In this document: positions 25,469 through 34,782 of the stretch, in pieces | Layout: each line of letters opens with the position of its first letter | How positions within the stretch are numbered: position 1 is the stretch's first letter | Origin: Paenibacillus athensensis | Lineage (GTDB): Bacteria > Bacillota > Bacilli > Paenibacillales > NBRC-103111 | Assembly (NCBI RefSeq): GCF_004514475.2 | Contig: NZ_MYFO02000008.1 | Span: forward strand, 186,001 to 250,000 | Reading direction: 5' to 3' | DNA length: 64,000 bases | The notes under the pieces: generated by a model | The model's database searches: none | What the model was told of the DNA's origin: nothing | The model's input: the letters and a program-made list of their open reading frames with translations, nothing else | Position numbers and translations under genes: made by a program

Positions 25469-28400
25469 TTGCGAGCCGAGCAGCTCCGGCGGGTGGCCGG
25501 AATTTTTGTCCTGTTTGTGATGTCAATCGTGCTGTTGGGGACGGTCTATATGCAATCGCCGCTTCGCGATGATGCGCCAAAAGCCGTTCGCGGCGTACTC
25601 GATTTGTCCGGCTGGAGTCTGGAACGTCAGGGGATGGTCCTGCTGGACGGCGAATGGGAGTTTTATCCGGACAAGCTGCTGGGGCCTGACGATTTTCGCC
25701 GCGGTGGCACCGGGCCGGGCGATCGGCGTTATGTCGCGGTGCCGGGGACGTGGAAATCCGGCAGTCTGGACGCTTACGGCGTGAAGCGTAAGGGTGCGGG
25801 GACTTATCGGCTTGTTGTCCGGCTTTCCGGAAAGGAAGCCGATCTTGGCTTGCGTATGGTCAGTGTGCGCATGGCGCACAGTTTGTTCGTCGATGGCGTG
25901 TTGAAGGGGCAGAGCGGTGTTCCCGCGGTCGATCCGGGAGCTTTTAAGCCGGGCAATACGCCGTATACGACCTATTTTCATACACACGTGCCGCAAGTAG
26001 AGCTGATCGTACAGGTCGCTAATTACAATTTTGTCACCGGCGGTCTTGTGAATTCGATGGAATTCGGTTTGGCGCAGGACGTGTCCAAGCTGACCTATCT
26101 GCGGCTGGGCAGCGACATTGGCGTCATCATGCTGCTGAGCGTGTTCGGGGCGTACCAACTGGGTTTGTATGCGCTTGGCAGGAGAGACAGGGCATACGCT
26201 TACAGCGGACTGTTCATGCTGCTCCTGGATGTGAATTACTCGTTGTACCATGAAAAAGTGGCGCAACGACTGCTCCCGCACGCCCCGTTCGAGCTACTGT
26301 ACAAGCTGCTCGATTTCGGTCAATTCGGCAGCGAGATCGTCTTCGTGCTGTTTCTGCATGCGATCGAGCCGAGGCTGATGTCCCGCCGTCTGCTGCACGG
26401 AGGGCTTGCTCCGTTTTACGGCTATTTGGCCGCTGTGCTGACGCTGCCTTACGCCTGGCACAGCGACGTCAAGTATGCGGTTACGCTATATCAATTTGCG
26501 TTCGTGCTGCTGCTGCTGGCAAGGATGACGTATCTATTCGTGACGAGCCGGAGGGAGAAGGCGGAGCGGACGGAGCTGGTGCTGCTGATCTGCGGCCTGA
26601 TTTTTATGGCGGTGCATCTGGTCAATTCGGCGCTATATTCGGAAAATATCGTGTTTAGCAATTTTGGAACCAAGCTGGGCGTCATCGGATTTGTTATCAT
26701 GATGGCTGTGGTGCTGGCCAAACGCTACTCCAATTCTTTTCAGCGCTCCGAGCAGCTTGCTGCGGAGCTGCTGCGGGCCAACCGTCTGAAGGACGAGCTG
26801 CTGCTTAATACGTCGCACGAGCTGAAAACGCCGCTTCACGGCATCATGAACATGGCGGCCCATCTGCTGCAGGAGGAGCCGGATGCGTTCAAGCCGGAGA
26901 ACAAGCGCCACCTGTGGATGATTCAGGATACGGCGCAAAAGCTGTCCCTGCTCGTGCGCGATTTGATCGATCTGGCGCGTCTCAAGCATGACGATTTGCA
27001 GCTCGAACCGGTGCCTGTCGACTTGCGCACGGCTGCCGAGCTGGCGCTGGAGCTGCTGCGCTTTGAGCTGGGCGGCAAGCCGGTGCGGCTGGAGAACCAC
27101 GTTGAGGCCGGGCTGTGGGCGCTGGCTGACGAGAATCGGCTGCGTCAGGTGCTATACAACGTGATTCATAACGCGATCAAGCATACCGGGAGCGGCTTCA
27201 TTCGGGTGACAGCCGGCCAAGCCGCTGGGCTGGCTGTTATCTCCGTGGAGGACACGGGAAGCGGCATTGTTCAGGAGCGGCACGAGACGATCTTCAATTA
27301 TTTGGAGCGCGGACACGAGCGGCCGGCCGGGCGCGACGATACGGGACTTGGCGTAGGCTTGTACATGAGCCGCGTGCTTGTCGAGCGCATGGGCGGCACG
27401 ATCGCCGTTGCCTGGTCGGAGCCGGGGGCCGGAACGCGAATCACCTTTACGCTGCCGCTGACTGCTGGCGTTGCAACGGCTGGGGAAAGCGGCGGCCGGC
27501 AGGCGCTGCCGCAGCGGCCGTATGTCGACAGCGTGCCGCTGGACATCCAGCGCGGCCATGCTCAGACGATTCTCGTTGTCGATGACGAAGCCTCGAATAT
27601 CCATGTGCTGCTGAATCTGTTAAGCCGCCAGCCTTACAATGTGATTACGGCATTTTCGACGAAAGAGGCGTTGTTCAAGCTGAAGCTGCAGCCTAAGATC
27701 GACCTGGTCATCACGGACGTGATGATGCCCGAGAGCTCGGGTTTCGAGCTGTGCCGTAAGCTGCGCGGGCAATATTCGATCGTCGATTTGCCGATTTTGC
27801 TCGCGACAGTCAAGGATGCTCCGGAGGATGTTGCGCTCGGTTATCAGGCGGGGGCGAACGATTACGTGACGAAGCCGTTCAGCGGCGAAACGCTGCTGGC
27901 CCGCATCCAGACGCTGCTGGCGATGAAGACGGCGTTCCGGCAGGCGGTCAGCAACGAGCTGGCATTTCACCAGGCGCAGATCAAGCCGCATTTTTTGTAT
28001 AACGCTCTAAGCAGCGTCATCTCTTTTTGCTATACGGATGGCGAGCAAGCTGCTCGTCTGCTGACGATGCTCAGCCAATATTTGCGCTACATTCTTGAAA
28101 CCGACAGGCTGACGCTGTTCGTACCGCTGCACCGGGAGCTGGAGCTGGTTCATGCCTATATCGAAATCGAGCATGCGCGCTTCGGCGATGCGTTTGCCTT
28201 TCGCTGCGAGGTTGACGAAGGGCTGGAGGATATGCCGATCCCGTCGCTGTGCATCCAGCCGTTTGTCGAAAACGCGCTGCGCCACGGGCTGTTCGAAAAG
28301 GAGGAGCAAGGTACGGTCACGCTGGGCATTTACAGACGGATGAAGCATATTCAGGTGATTGTGACGGATAACGGCGCGGGTATGGGGGAGGAGCGGCTGC

Positions 28401-28558
28401 GCGCAGCGCTGTCCGGCGAGCTGGTAGACGGCGGCATCGCGATTCCGAACATTCGCAGGCGGTTGGAAACGATTTCCGGAGCGTCGTTGTCGATGCAGTC
28501 CGAACCCGGTATCGGCACGGAGGTTACGCTGCTGCTGCCTATAGAGTCGGTTGAATGA
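25469..28558 (+). CDS. Hybrid sensor kinase with two kinase modules (7TMR-DISM, HisKA, REC, LytS-type)
   Basis: A 1029-residue membrane protein. TTG 25469 is chosen because GGGGGAAG lies ten bases upstream and the promoter covers the earlier ATG. Order: membrane anchor (about 11-31); extracellular 7TMR-DISM extracellular-2-like carbohydrate-binding fold (about 45-200); seven membrane helices (about 210-422); HisKA with phospho-acceptor His450 in S-H-E-L-K-T-P-L-H-G; a first ATPase domain; a receiver domain with Asp750 in V-I-T-D-V-M-M-P; and a LytS-type kinase with His841 in Q-I-K-P-H-F-L-Y-N-A-L and a second ATPase domain (E-N-A-L-R-H-G). Two unlike histidine kinases in one chain, with a receiver between, could pass phosphate internally. 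The response regulator gene follows within 13 bp. The signal is probably a surface or cell-wall ligand; this is inference. Confidence 0.9.
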   Translation: MRAEQLRRVAGIFVLFVMSIVLLGTVYMQSPLRDDAPKAVRGVLDLSGWSLERQGMVLLDGEWEFYPDKLLGPDDFRRGGTGPGDRRYVAVPGTWKSGSLDAYGVKRKGAGTYRLVVRLSGKEADLGLRMVSVRMAHSLFVDGVLKGQSGVPAVDPGAFKPGNTPYTTYFHTHVPQVELIVQVANYNFVTGGLVNSMEFGLAQDVSKLTYLRLGSDIGVIMLLSVFGAYQLGLYALGRRDRAYAYSGLFMLLLDVNYSLYHEKVAQRLLPHAPFELLYKLLDFGQFGSEIVFVLFLHAIEPRLMSRRLLHGGLAPFYGYLAAVLTLPYAWHSDVKYAVTLYQFAFVLLLLARMTYLFVTSRREKAERTELVLLICGLIFMAVHLVNSALYSENIVFSNFGTKLGVIGFVIMMAVVLAKRYSNSFQRSEQLAAELLRANRLKDELLLNTSHELKTPLHGIMNMAAHLLQEEPDAFKPENKRHLWMIQDTAQKLSLLVRDLIDLARLKHDDLQLEPVPVDLRTAAELALELLRFELGGKPVRLENHVEAGLWALADENRLRQVLYNVIHNAIKHTGSGFIRVTAGQAAGLAVISVEDTGSGIVQERHETIFNYLERGHERPAGRDDTGLGVGLYMSRVLVERMGGTIAVAWSEPGAGTRITFTLPLTAGVATAGESGGRQALPQRPYVDSVPLDIQRGHAQTILVVDDEASNIHVLLNLLSRQPYNVITAFSTKEALFKLKLQPKIDLVITDVMMPESSGFELCRKLRGQYSIVDLPILLATVKDAPEDVALGYQAGANDYVTKPFSGETLLARIQTLLAMKTAFRQAVSNELAFHQAQIKPHFLYNALSSVISFCYTDGEQAARLLTMLSQYLRYILETDRLTLFVPLHRELELVHAYIEIEHARFGDAFAFRCEVDEGLEDMPIPSLCIQPFVENALRHGLFEKEEQGTVTLGIYRRMKHIQVIVTDNGAGMGEERLRAALSGELVDGGIAIPNIRRRLETISGASLSMQSEPGIGTEVTLLLPIESVE

Positions 28559-28571
28559 GGAGGGGATGCGG

Positions 28572-29690
28572 ATGTTCACAGCCATCATCGTAGAGGATGA
28601 AAAGCCGAATCTGGAGCTGATGAAGGTGATTATCGGACGGAGCGGCCACTATGAGATTGTCGGCGCCTTTGCGAGTCCGCTGGACGCTCTGGAAGCGTTG
28701 AAGGCGTCTGACGGCGGGCAGATGCCGGATGTCGCCTTTATCGACGTGGAGATGCCGCGGATGAACGGGCTGGAGCTGGCCCGTCGCATTCGCGAGCATT
28801 GTCCGCAGACAGAGGTTGTGTTTACGACGGCCTACAAGGAATACGCGGTCAGCGCATTTGAGGTGGCGGCGCTCGATTATTTGCTCAAGCCGGTGACGCC
28901 AGCCGGCGTCCAGCGCGTCACCTCCCGGCTCACGGCCAAGCGGCGCCCGGCGTCCAGCGAGCCGCCTGCCGCCAACGAACCGTTAATCCGCTGCTTCGGC
29001 GGTCTGGAGGTGCGCGGCGCTTCGGGCAGCCTGGTCCGGTTTCCGACCCGCAAGGCCGAGGAGCTGTTTGCATATTTGCTGTGTCATCCCAACCGCGATA
29101 TCGGCAAGTGGCTGCTCGCCGATATGCTGTGGCCGGAAATGAGCGAGGAGCGGGTATCGCACAATTTGCATAACACGGTTTATTTGCTGAAAAAGCTGCT
29201 CAAGGAACACGCCATAGAGATGGATATTGGCAAAACGGGCGAGGGCTATGTGCTGGATACGGGCAAGCTGCTGTACGATGTGCTCGATTTTCAGCGTGGG
29301 GCTGACGCGCCGTTCGATGAAGCACGCGCCGAGCGAATATGCGCTCTTTACAGGGGGCCGCTGCTTGAGGGAAAACCTTACGTATGGAAGGCGGCAGAGG
29401 AGCAAATTTACAGCAGCAAGTATTCCGCGATCGTTCAGCGGCTGGCGCAGCGCGAGCTGGACGCCGGCCGGTCGGAACGGGCGGAGCTGTGGCTCAACGC
29501 TTGTATCGCGCTGGAGCCGCTGAACGAGGAGATAAACGAGCTGTTGTTCGAAGCGTACGCGCGCCGCGGCAGCAAGGAGAAGCTGGCGTCGTCGTACGCG
29601 CGCTTCGCGGCGGCTTATCGCGAGGAGCTGGCGCTGGAGCCGCCTGAGCGCATGCAGCGCAAGATTGAGGCGTATTTGGACGCGTTGTAG
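28572..29690 (+). CDS. Response regulator with receiver, OmpR-like winged helix and BTAD domains (SARP-like)
   Basis: A 372-residue regulator. ATG 28572 is preferred since the GAGGAGGGG site (28557-28565), which overlaps the kinase stop, is then correctly spaced. The receiver domain (1-120) carries the phospho-acceptor Asp58 in F-I-D-V-E-M-P-R-M-N-G, plus T-T-A-Y and the K of L-L-K-P-V. A winged helix (about 138-225) with F-P-T-R-K-A-E-E-L-F-A-Y-L-L precedes a bacterial transcriptional activator domain of TPR-like helices (about 235-372). This build occurs in Bacillota next to LytS-type or DISM kinases. It is co-transcribed with the hybrid kinase and is its likely output. Target genes may include the RCC1-SLH gene downstream, which shares the upstream element. 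Confidence 0.9.
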   Translation: MFTAIIVEDEKPNLELMKVIIGRSGHYEIVGAFASPLDALEALKASDGGQMPDVAFIDVEMPRMNGLELARRIREHCPQTEVVFTTAYKEYAVSAFEVAALDYLLKPVTPAGVQRVTSRLTAKRRPASSEPPAANEPLIRCFGGLEVRGASGSLVRFPTRKAEELFAYLLCHPNRDIGKWLLADMLWPEMSEERVSHNLHNTVYLLKKLLKEHAIEMDIGKTGEGYVLDTGKLLYDVLDFQRGADAPFDEARAERICALYRGPLLEGKPYVWKAAEEQIYSSKYSAIVQRLAQRELDAGRSERAELWLNACIALEPLNEEINELLFEAYARRGSKEKLASSYARFAAAYREELALEPPERMQRKIEAYLDAL

Positions 29691-29692
29691 GG

Positions 29693-29740
29693 AAAAGGCC
29701 GCAGTACGGGGAGAATCAGCCCCCACACTGCGGCCTTTTT
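29693..29740 (+). terminator. Strong terminator after the two-component operon
   Basis: AAAAGGCCGCAGT (29693-29705) pairs perfectly over 13 bp with ACTGCGGCCTTTT (29727-29739), followed by T. The A run at the left end would let it work on the other strand too. Confidence 0.88.
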
Positions 29741-29814
29741 CTTCCGCTGCGCGCGCGATTGCCGCAGCGTGGCGCCGGGGGTGCAGAGGCACTCAGCCCC
29801 GATCGGCACCTTAT

Positions 29815-29850
29815 GAGTTTTTTGTGAGACCCTGCTGCTACGCTGTCGAT
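29815..29850 (+). promoter_or_regulatory. Upstream element of the RCC1-SLH gene, shared with the kinase promoter
   Basis: GAGTTTTTTGTGAGAC (29815-29830) is identical to 25405-25420. Eight bases later comes TACGCT (TATAAT at the kinase), and 16 bases after GAGAC comes CGAT (CGGT at the kinase). The conserved spacing suggests one type of promoter or one activator site. Confidence 0.5.
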
Positions 29851-29923
29851 AGGCGCGAGATCGGACAGTTGCGGCCCGGACAGGCTGGTGCGGTTGGCCT
29901 GACGTCTGCAGATCCCGACGCCT
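29851..29923 (+). other. Possible structured leader RNA of the RCC1-SLH gene
   Basis: AGGCG (29851-29855) can pair with CGCCT (29919-29923), enclosing a CAGGC/GCCTG hairpin (29881-29885 with 29897-29901). The start codon lies 30 bp further on. It does not match a riboswitch class that I recognise. Confidence 0.35.
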
Positions 29924-29953
29924 GCACATCACAACAAGAAGGGACGAAACTTC

Positions 29954-32900
29954 GTGCTAAAAAAAGGAATTAATGGCATTTTATGCGGGGTGCTCGTTTT
30001 GTATGCGCTGGCCGTTGGCTTGATGCCGGCCTCTGCCGGCGCTGCGGCGCCGGTGTTTAAAAGCGTGGCGGCAGGCAGCAGCTATTCACTGGCGCTGACC
30101 ACGACCGGCACGGTCTGGTCCGTAGGTTACAATGCGCAAGGCCAGCTCGGCAACGGCACCACGACCGACCTGACGATTGCCGCGCCAATCAGCGGGCTGA
30201 GCAGCGTGACCGCTGTAGCGTCAGGAGGCAGCTACAGCGCAGTGCTGAAATCGGACGGGACCGTGTGGACTTGGGGCGACAATTCCGACGGTCAGCTCGG
30301 GAACGGCAGCACGACGGCTTCTAGTGTTCCGGTTCAGGTTAGCGGCCTGAGCGGCGTCAAAGCGATCGCTGCCGGCGACACGCACATGCTGGCCTTGAAA
30401 ACCGACGGCACGGTCTGGGCTTGGGGCTCCAACAATCGCGGCCAGCTCGGCACGGGCAATACGACCGACCGGACGACGGCGATCCAGGTCAGTGGCCTGA
30501 CGAGTGTAAAGTCGATTACGGCCGGCTCCGAGTTCTCCGCGGCGGTAAAAACCGACGGCACGGTCTGGGTTTGGGGCTTCAATTATTACGGCCAGTTCGG
30601 CGATGGCACCACCACCTACAACCGCACTTCGCCGGGCCAGGTGCCGGGCTTGACGGGCGTCGACAAGCTGGCTCTCGGCGTCGGCTACCACATTGTGGCG
30701 CTGACAACCGACGGCGAGCTGTGGGCCTGGGGAAGCAATTACGCCGGGCAATTGGGCGACGGCACAGCGACAAATACGGATTGGAACCGGAAAAGCAAGG
30801 TGCCGGTTAGGGTGAAGGACCCTGCGGGGACGGGGTTTTTAAGCAATGTTACCGAAGTGGCGACGGGCTTTCTGTTCACTTTGGCCAAAACGTCGGACGG
30901 GCAGCTTTACGCTTGGGGCGACTGCCAGGCCGGCCAGCTCGGCATTGGCGTCAGCCACGGCAGCAGCTTTACAGCCCGCCCCGTTGCCGTGCAAAAAACG
31001 TCGATGGCCGTTTTATTTAACAATGCATCGACGATGGCAGCCGGTGGCAACCACTCGATTGCAGTCGATGCCGACGGCAAGGTATGGGCGTGGGGCAACA
31101 GCTCCAACAGCTTGTTGGGTGTAGCCAGCGGCGGCAACGGCGTTATCACGCGTCCGCTTCCGTTTATCGGCACACCTGCGGCAACGGCTGTGGCAGCAGC
31201 GGCAAGCTTGACTCCGACAGCCGGCAGCAGCAACGCGATCACGCTGACGGTGCTCGATAGCTTGGGTGGCACGGATACGAGCTTTACCGGCTCGAAGCAG
31301 GTGACGATATCCGGCGTCGCTGCAGCGCCGGACAGCAGCTACGGCAGCTTTGGCGGTGTGACCTTGACCGCGGCCAGTCAGACGGTTGCGGTCTCGTTCA
31401 CAAGCGGCACGGCTTCTCCCGCGCTTAAACTGAACAAAGCTGCCGCGCAAACGATCGGCTTCAGCATTGCGGGCGTGACGACCCCGGCTGCGAACAGTTT
31501 GTCGATTACGCCGACAGCCGGAGCGGCAACCGCGCTGGCTGTGACGACGCAGCCAGTGCCCGGCGCACTAAGTAAGGACGCGTTCAGCACGCAGCCGGCC
31601 GTGACGCTCAAGGATGCCTACGGGAACGTAGCGGCCAGTGGTCCGTCGGCGACGGCGGTCGTGACGGCTACTGCCCGTTCCGGCACCGGACAGTGGACGA
31701 TCGGCGGTACGACGACGGCGACGGCTGTGGCCGGCGTAGCCACTTTTACGAATCTGACCAGTACGATGGTGACGGCCGGCAACGGCAAAATCGGCTTTAG
31801 CGTTGGCGCGGTGACGATGGACAGCGCGGTATTTACGATTCCGTCGCCGCCGATCAAGACGCTGACGGCCGATACCACCGACAACAGCGTAGATCACGAC
31901 ATCGAGATAATGTTCGCGGCTGATCCGGATTTTGAAGCGGCGATAACCGGCGTCAGCTTTAACGGTGCGGCACTGGCTCCCGGTGCGGACTATACGGTCG
32001 GCAGCGGTGTCATTACGCTCAAGCCGTCCGGCGGCCATGCGGCGCTGACGTCGGCGGCGACGGCTAATGTCGTCGTCAAGGCGAGCGAATACGGCGACTC
32101 TGCGGTATCGCAAACGATCACTGCCGGCGTTGCAACCCGTCTCGCCGTCACGGTCCAGCCTGTGCCGGGTGCGGCGAGCGGCGATGCATTCGCCATCCAG
32201 CCCGTGGTTGCGCTGAAGGACCAATACGGCAATATCGCCAAGGACGGTCCTTCAGCGGCGGATGCCGTAACGGCCAGCGCCAAGGCAGGCACCGGCCAGT
32301 GGACGCTCGGCGGCGCCGCAACGGTCGCAGCCTCCTTGGGCACGGCGTCGTTCGGCGATTTGACGAGCACGCTGGCGGCTTATGGGACGGGCTTTATCAC
32401 GTTCACAAGCGGCTCGCTATCGGCGGACAGCAGCGAATTTACGATTCCGCCGACGATTCCGGACGCGCCAGCCCTGCAAACCGCCACGCCGGGCGATACC
32501 CGCGTGGAGCTTAGCTGGCTGGGGGTGCAAGGAGCGGCAGGCTACAAAATTTTCAAAAGATCAACGTCCGGCAGCGATTATTCGCTCGTACATACGACCG
32601 GCGCCAACACCAGCCGCTACGTGGTGGAAGGGCTTGAGAACGGCACGACGTATTATTTTGTGATTCAGGCGACGAATACGGCGGGTGACAGCCCGAACTC
32701 GGCCGAGCTTGAGGCGCTGCCGCAGATGCCGCCACCGGGGACTCCGCAGCTTGCCGCGGACCAAGCCGGCAACGCCGAGGTGTGGATCAGTTGGCCAGCC
32801 GTGCCGGACGCTTTCGCCTACAAGGTATTCATGACGACGGATTCGGGCGCTTACGGGCTGCCGATTGCCACAGTGACCGATTCGGTTTATGAGGCGGTGT

Positions 32901-34594
32901 ACAGCTACCATGCCACCGGATTGACGAACGGCACCGTTTATTATTTTGCCGTTCTGGCGAATAACCCGGGCGGCGACAGCGCCTTGTCCAACGAGGTCAG
33001 CGCTCTGCCGAGAACCGTGCCGGGGGCTCCGACCGCCGTTAAGGTATTCGCCGAGGACAAACGGGTAACGGTATCGTTCACGTCTCCGTCCGACAATGGC
33101 GGCGCTGAAATTACGCGGTATGTGGTTACGGCGAATCCGGGAGGCAAGACGGTACAGGGCAGCGGAACGCCGTTGGTGGTTACCGGGCTGCAAAATGGTG
33201 CGACCTATACATTTACCGTACAGGCGGTTAATGCGGTTGGCTTGAGCGAGCCGTCCGAGCCGTCTCCTGCTGCGGTGCCACACGCTCCGCAGCTCTCGCC
33301 GCCGAGTGTGGTGCCCCCGACGACTCCGTCGAACGGCTCCACGGACGTCGAAATTTTCGTGAACGGCAAATCCGAGCAGGCCGGATCGGCAACGACGAGC
33401 GTCGAAGCCGGCCGCAGGACGACAACCGTGATCGTGGACGAAGCGAAGCTGTACCGCAAGCTGGACAGCGAAGGTGAACGCCCGGTCATCACGATTCCCG
33501 TACCGGGAACGGGCGATACAGCCATCGGCGAACTGAACGGCCAGATGGTCAAAACGATGGAGGGCAAGCAGGCGACTGTCGAGTTTAAAACGGAAACGGC
33601 TACGTACCGCATCGCTGCCGGTCAGCTCGATATCGGAGCTTTGGCCGCCAAGCTGGGCAAGGATGTGCCGCTGCAGGACATCAAGCTGCAGATCGCCATT
33701 GCCAAGGCCGACGAGCAGCAGATGCACAAGGCTGAAAAAGCGGCGCGGGAGAACGGTTTTACGCTTGCATCCGCTCCGGTTGAATTCAAGATAACCTGGG
33801 CCTATGGCGGTCAGAGCGGCGAGCTTGCGGCTTTTCGTTCCTATGTGGAACGCACGGTTGCTTTGCCGGAGGGGGGCGACCCCAACCGGATTACGACCGG
33901 GATCGTCGTGGAGCCAGACGGCTCGGTACGCCATGTTCCAACAAAAGTGACGGTCGTGAACGGGACGTATACGGCGCAGATGAATTCCTTGACTAACAGC
34001 ACGTATGCATTGGTCTGGAATCCGGTCTCCTACCACGATATGACTGCGCACTGGGCGAAGGCTGACGTTGAGGACATGGGCTCCAGAATGATTGTGAACG
34101 GCGTTGGCGGTAATCGCTTCGAGCCGGACCGTTCTGTCACGCGTGCGGAATTTGCAGCGATGCTTGCTCGCGGTCTTGGTCTTGCCCCGTCAGCGAGTCC
34201 AAGCGGCTCGTTCACGGACGTGCCCGCCTCTTCCTGGTACGCCGGCTATGTGGAAGCCGCTTATGCTGGCGGTCTGGTCGATGGTCTGGAGACCGGACGC
34301 TTCGCGCCCGAGGCAGCGATTACGCGCGAGCAAGCTGTGACCATGCTGGGCAGAGCGATGAAGCTGACCGGCATGTTGCAGACGCTGGGCGAAGGCGATA
34401 TTCATGCGCTACTGGCGGGCTATGCGGACGGGGAACGCGTCAGCGGCTACGCGCAAGCTGCGATGGCGGTGGCGCTGAACATCGGACTGGTCAGCGGACG
34501 CAGTCAAACGTCGCTGGCTCCGGCAGCGGAAATCAGCCGCGCAGAGGTTGCCGTACTGATCAGCCAACTACTGCGGCAATCCGATTTGATTTAG
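29954..34594 (+). CDS. RCC1-repeat, Ig-like, FN3 and SLH surface protein
   Basis: A 1546-residue secreted protein starting at GTG 29954 (AGAAGGGA upstream), with a signal peptide of about 27 residues. Residues about 30-410 hold roughly seven RCC1-type beta-propeller repeats, most with D-G-T-V-W-x-W-G and G-Q-L-G-x-G. Next come Ig/invasin-like modules with two near-identical T-x-Q-P-V-P-G-A motifs (about 530 and 730) around an X2-like domain. Three FN3 domains (about 833-1115) and a poorly conserved region follow, and three SLH domains end the chain (about 1359-1546). RCC1 propellers mediate protein contacts and are common in large surface proteins of Paenibacillus. The SLH domains anchor it to the wall. 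Co-regulation with the preceding two-component genes is suggested by the shared upstream element. Confidence 0.9.
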   Translation: MLKKGINGILCGVLVLYALAVGLMPASAGAAAPVFKSVAAGSSYSLALTTTGTVWSVGYNAQGQLGNGTTTDLTIAAPISGLSSVTAVASGGSYSAVLKSDGTVWTWGDNSDGQLGNGSTTASSVPVQVSGLSGVKAIAAGDTHMLALKTDGTVWAWGSNNRGQLGTGNTTDRTTAIQVSGLTSVKSITAGSEFSAAVKTDGTVWVWGFNYYGQFGDGTTTYNRTSPGQVPGLTGVDKLALGVGYHIVALTTDGELWAWGSNYAGQLGDGTATNTDWNRKSKVPVRVKDPAGTGFLSNVTEVATGFLFTLAKTSDGQLYAWGDCQAGQLGIGVSHGSSFTARPVAVQKTSMAVLFNNASTMAAGGNHSIAVDADGKVWAWGNSSNSLLGVASGGNGVITRPLPFIGTPAATAVAAAASLTPTAGSSNAITLTVLDSLGGTDTSFTGSKQVTISGVAAAPDSSYGSFGGVTLTAASQTVAVSFTSGTASPALKLNKAAAQTIGFSIAGVTTPAANSLSITPTAGAATALAVTTQPVPGALSKDAFSTQPAVTLKDAYGNVAASGPSATAVVTATARSGTGQWTIGGTTTATAVAGVATFTNLTSTMVTAGNGKIGFSVGAVTMDSAVFTIPSPPIKTLTADTTDNSVDHDIEIMFAADPDFEAAITGVSFNGAALAPGADYTVGSGVITLKPSGGHAALTSAATANVVVKASEYGDSAVSQTITAGVATRLAVTVQPVPGAASGDAFAIQPVVALKDQYGNIAKDGPSAADAVTASAKAGTGQWTLGGAATVAASLGTASFGDLTSTLAAYGTGFITFTSGSLSADSSEFTIPPTIPDAPALQTATPGDTRVELSWLGVQGAAGYKIFKRSTSGSDYSLVHTTGANTSRYVVEGLENGTTYYFVIQATNTAGDSPNSAELEALPQMPPPGTPQLAADQAGNAEVWISWPAVPDAFAYKVFMTTDSGAYGLPIATVTDSVYEAVYSYHATGLTNGTVYYFAVLANNPGGDSALSNEVSALPRTVPGAPTAVKVFAEDKRVTVSFTSPSDNGGAEITRYVVTANPGGKTVQGSGTPLVVTGLQNGATYTFTVQAVNAVGLSEPSEPSPAAVPHAPQLSPPSVVPPTTPSNGSTDVEIFVNGKSEQAGSATTSVEAGRRTTTVIVDEAKLYRKLDSEGERPVITIPVPGTGDTAIGELNGQMVKTMEGKQATVEFKTETATYRIAAGQLDIGALAAKLGKDVPLQDIKLQIAIAKADEQQMHKAEKAARENGFTLASAPVEFKITWAYGGQSGELAAFRSYVERTVALPEGGDPNRITTGIVVEPDGSVRHVPTKVTVVNGTYTAQMNSLTNSTYALVWNPVSYHDMTAHWAKADVEDMGSRMIVNGVGGNRFEPDRSVTRAEFAAMLARGLGLAPSASPSGSFTDVPASSWYAGYVEAAYAGGLVDGLETGRFAPEAAITREQAVTMLGRAMKLTGMLQTLGEGDIHALLAGYADGERVSGYAQAAMAVALNIGLVSGRSQTSLAPAAEISRAEVAVLISQLLRQSDLI

Positions 34595-34614
34595 CCTGAG
34601 CCTTTGTTATCCGG

Positions 34615-34647
34615 GACCGGCAGCCGTTATACGCTGCCGGTCTTTTT
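34615..34647 (+). terminator. Terminator after the RCC1-SLH gene
   Basis: GACCGGCAGC (34615-34624) pairs perfectly with GCTGCCGGTC (34633-34642), followed by TTTTT. Confidence 0.88.
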
Positions 34648-34707
34648 GACGTTCAAGGCAAGTCACGCAGCCTCAAGCGCAGCGTCGTGAACTGAAAGAG
34701 CGCGCTC

Positions 34708-34748
34708 TTGACATCACGCTGCAAATGATTTATCTTTAATTTAAGATA
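34708..34748 (+). promoter_or_regulatory. MhqR-like promoter and operator
   Basis: TTGACA (34708-34713), 17 bp and TATCTT (34731-34736) form the promoter. The -10 box is the left arm of TATCTT-N6-AAGATA (34731-34748). The Bacillus subtilis MhqR box has the form TATCT...AGATA, so this is very probably the self-repression site of the MarR-type gene that follows. Confidence 0.75.
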
Positions 34749-34782
34749 TTTGACATCGAGATAACGAATCGGGGTGAAGGTC

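Noticed and set aside
32561-34051. 496-codon minus-strand frame inside the RCC1-SLH gene
   Set aside because: Antisense shadow; the plus frame continues through FN3 and SLH domains.
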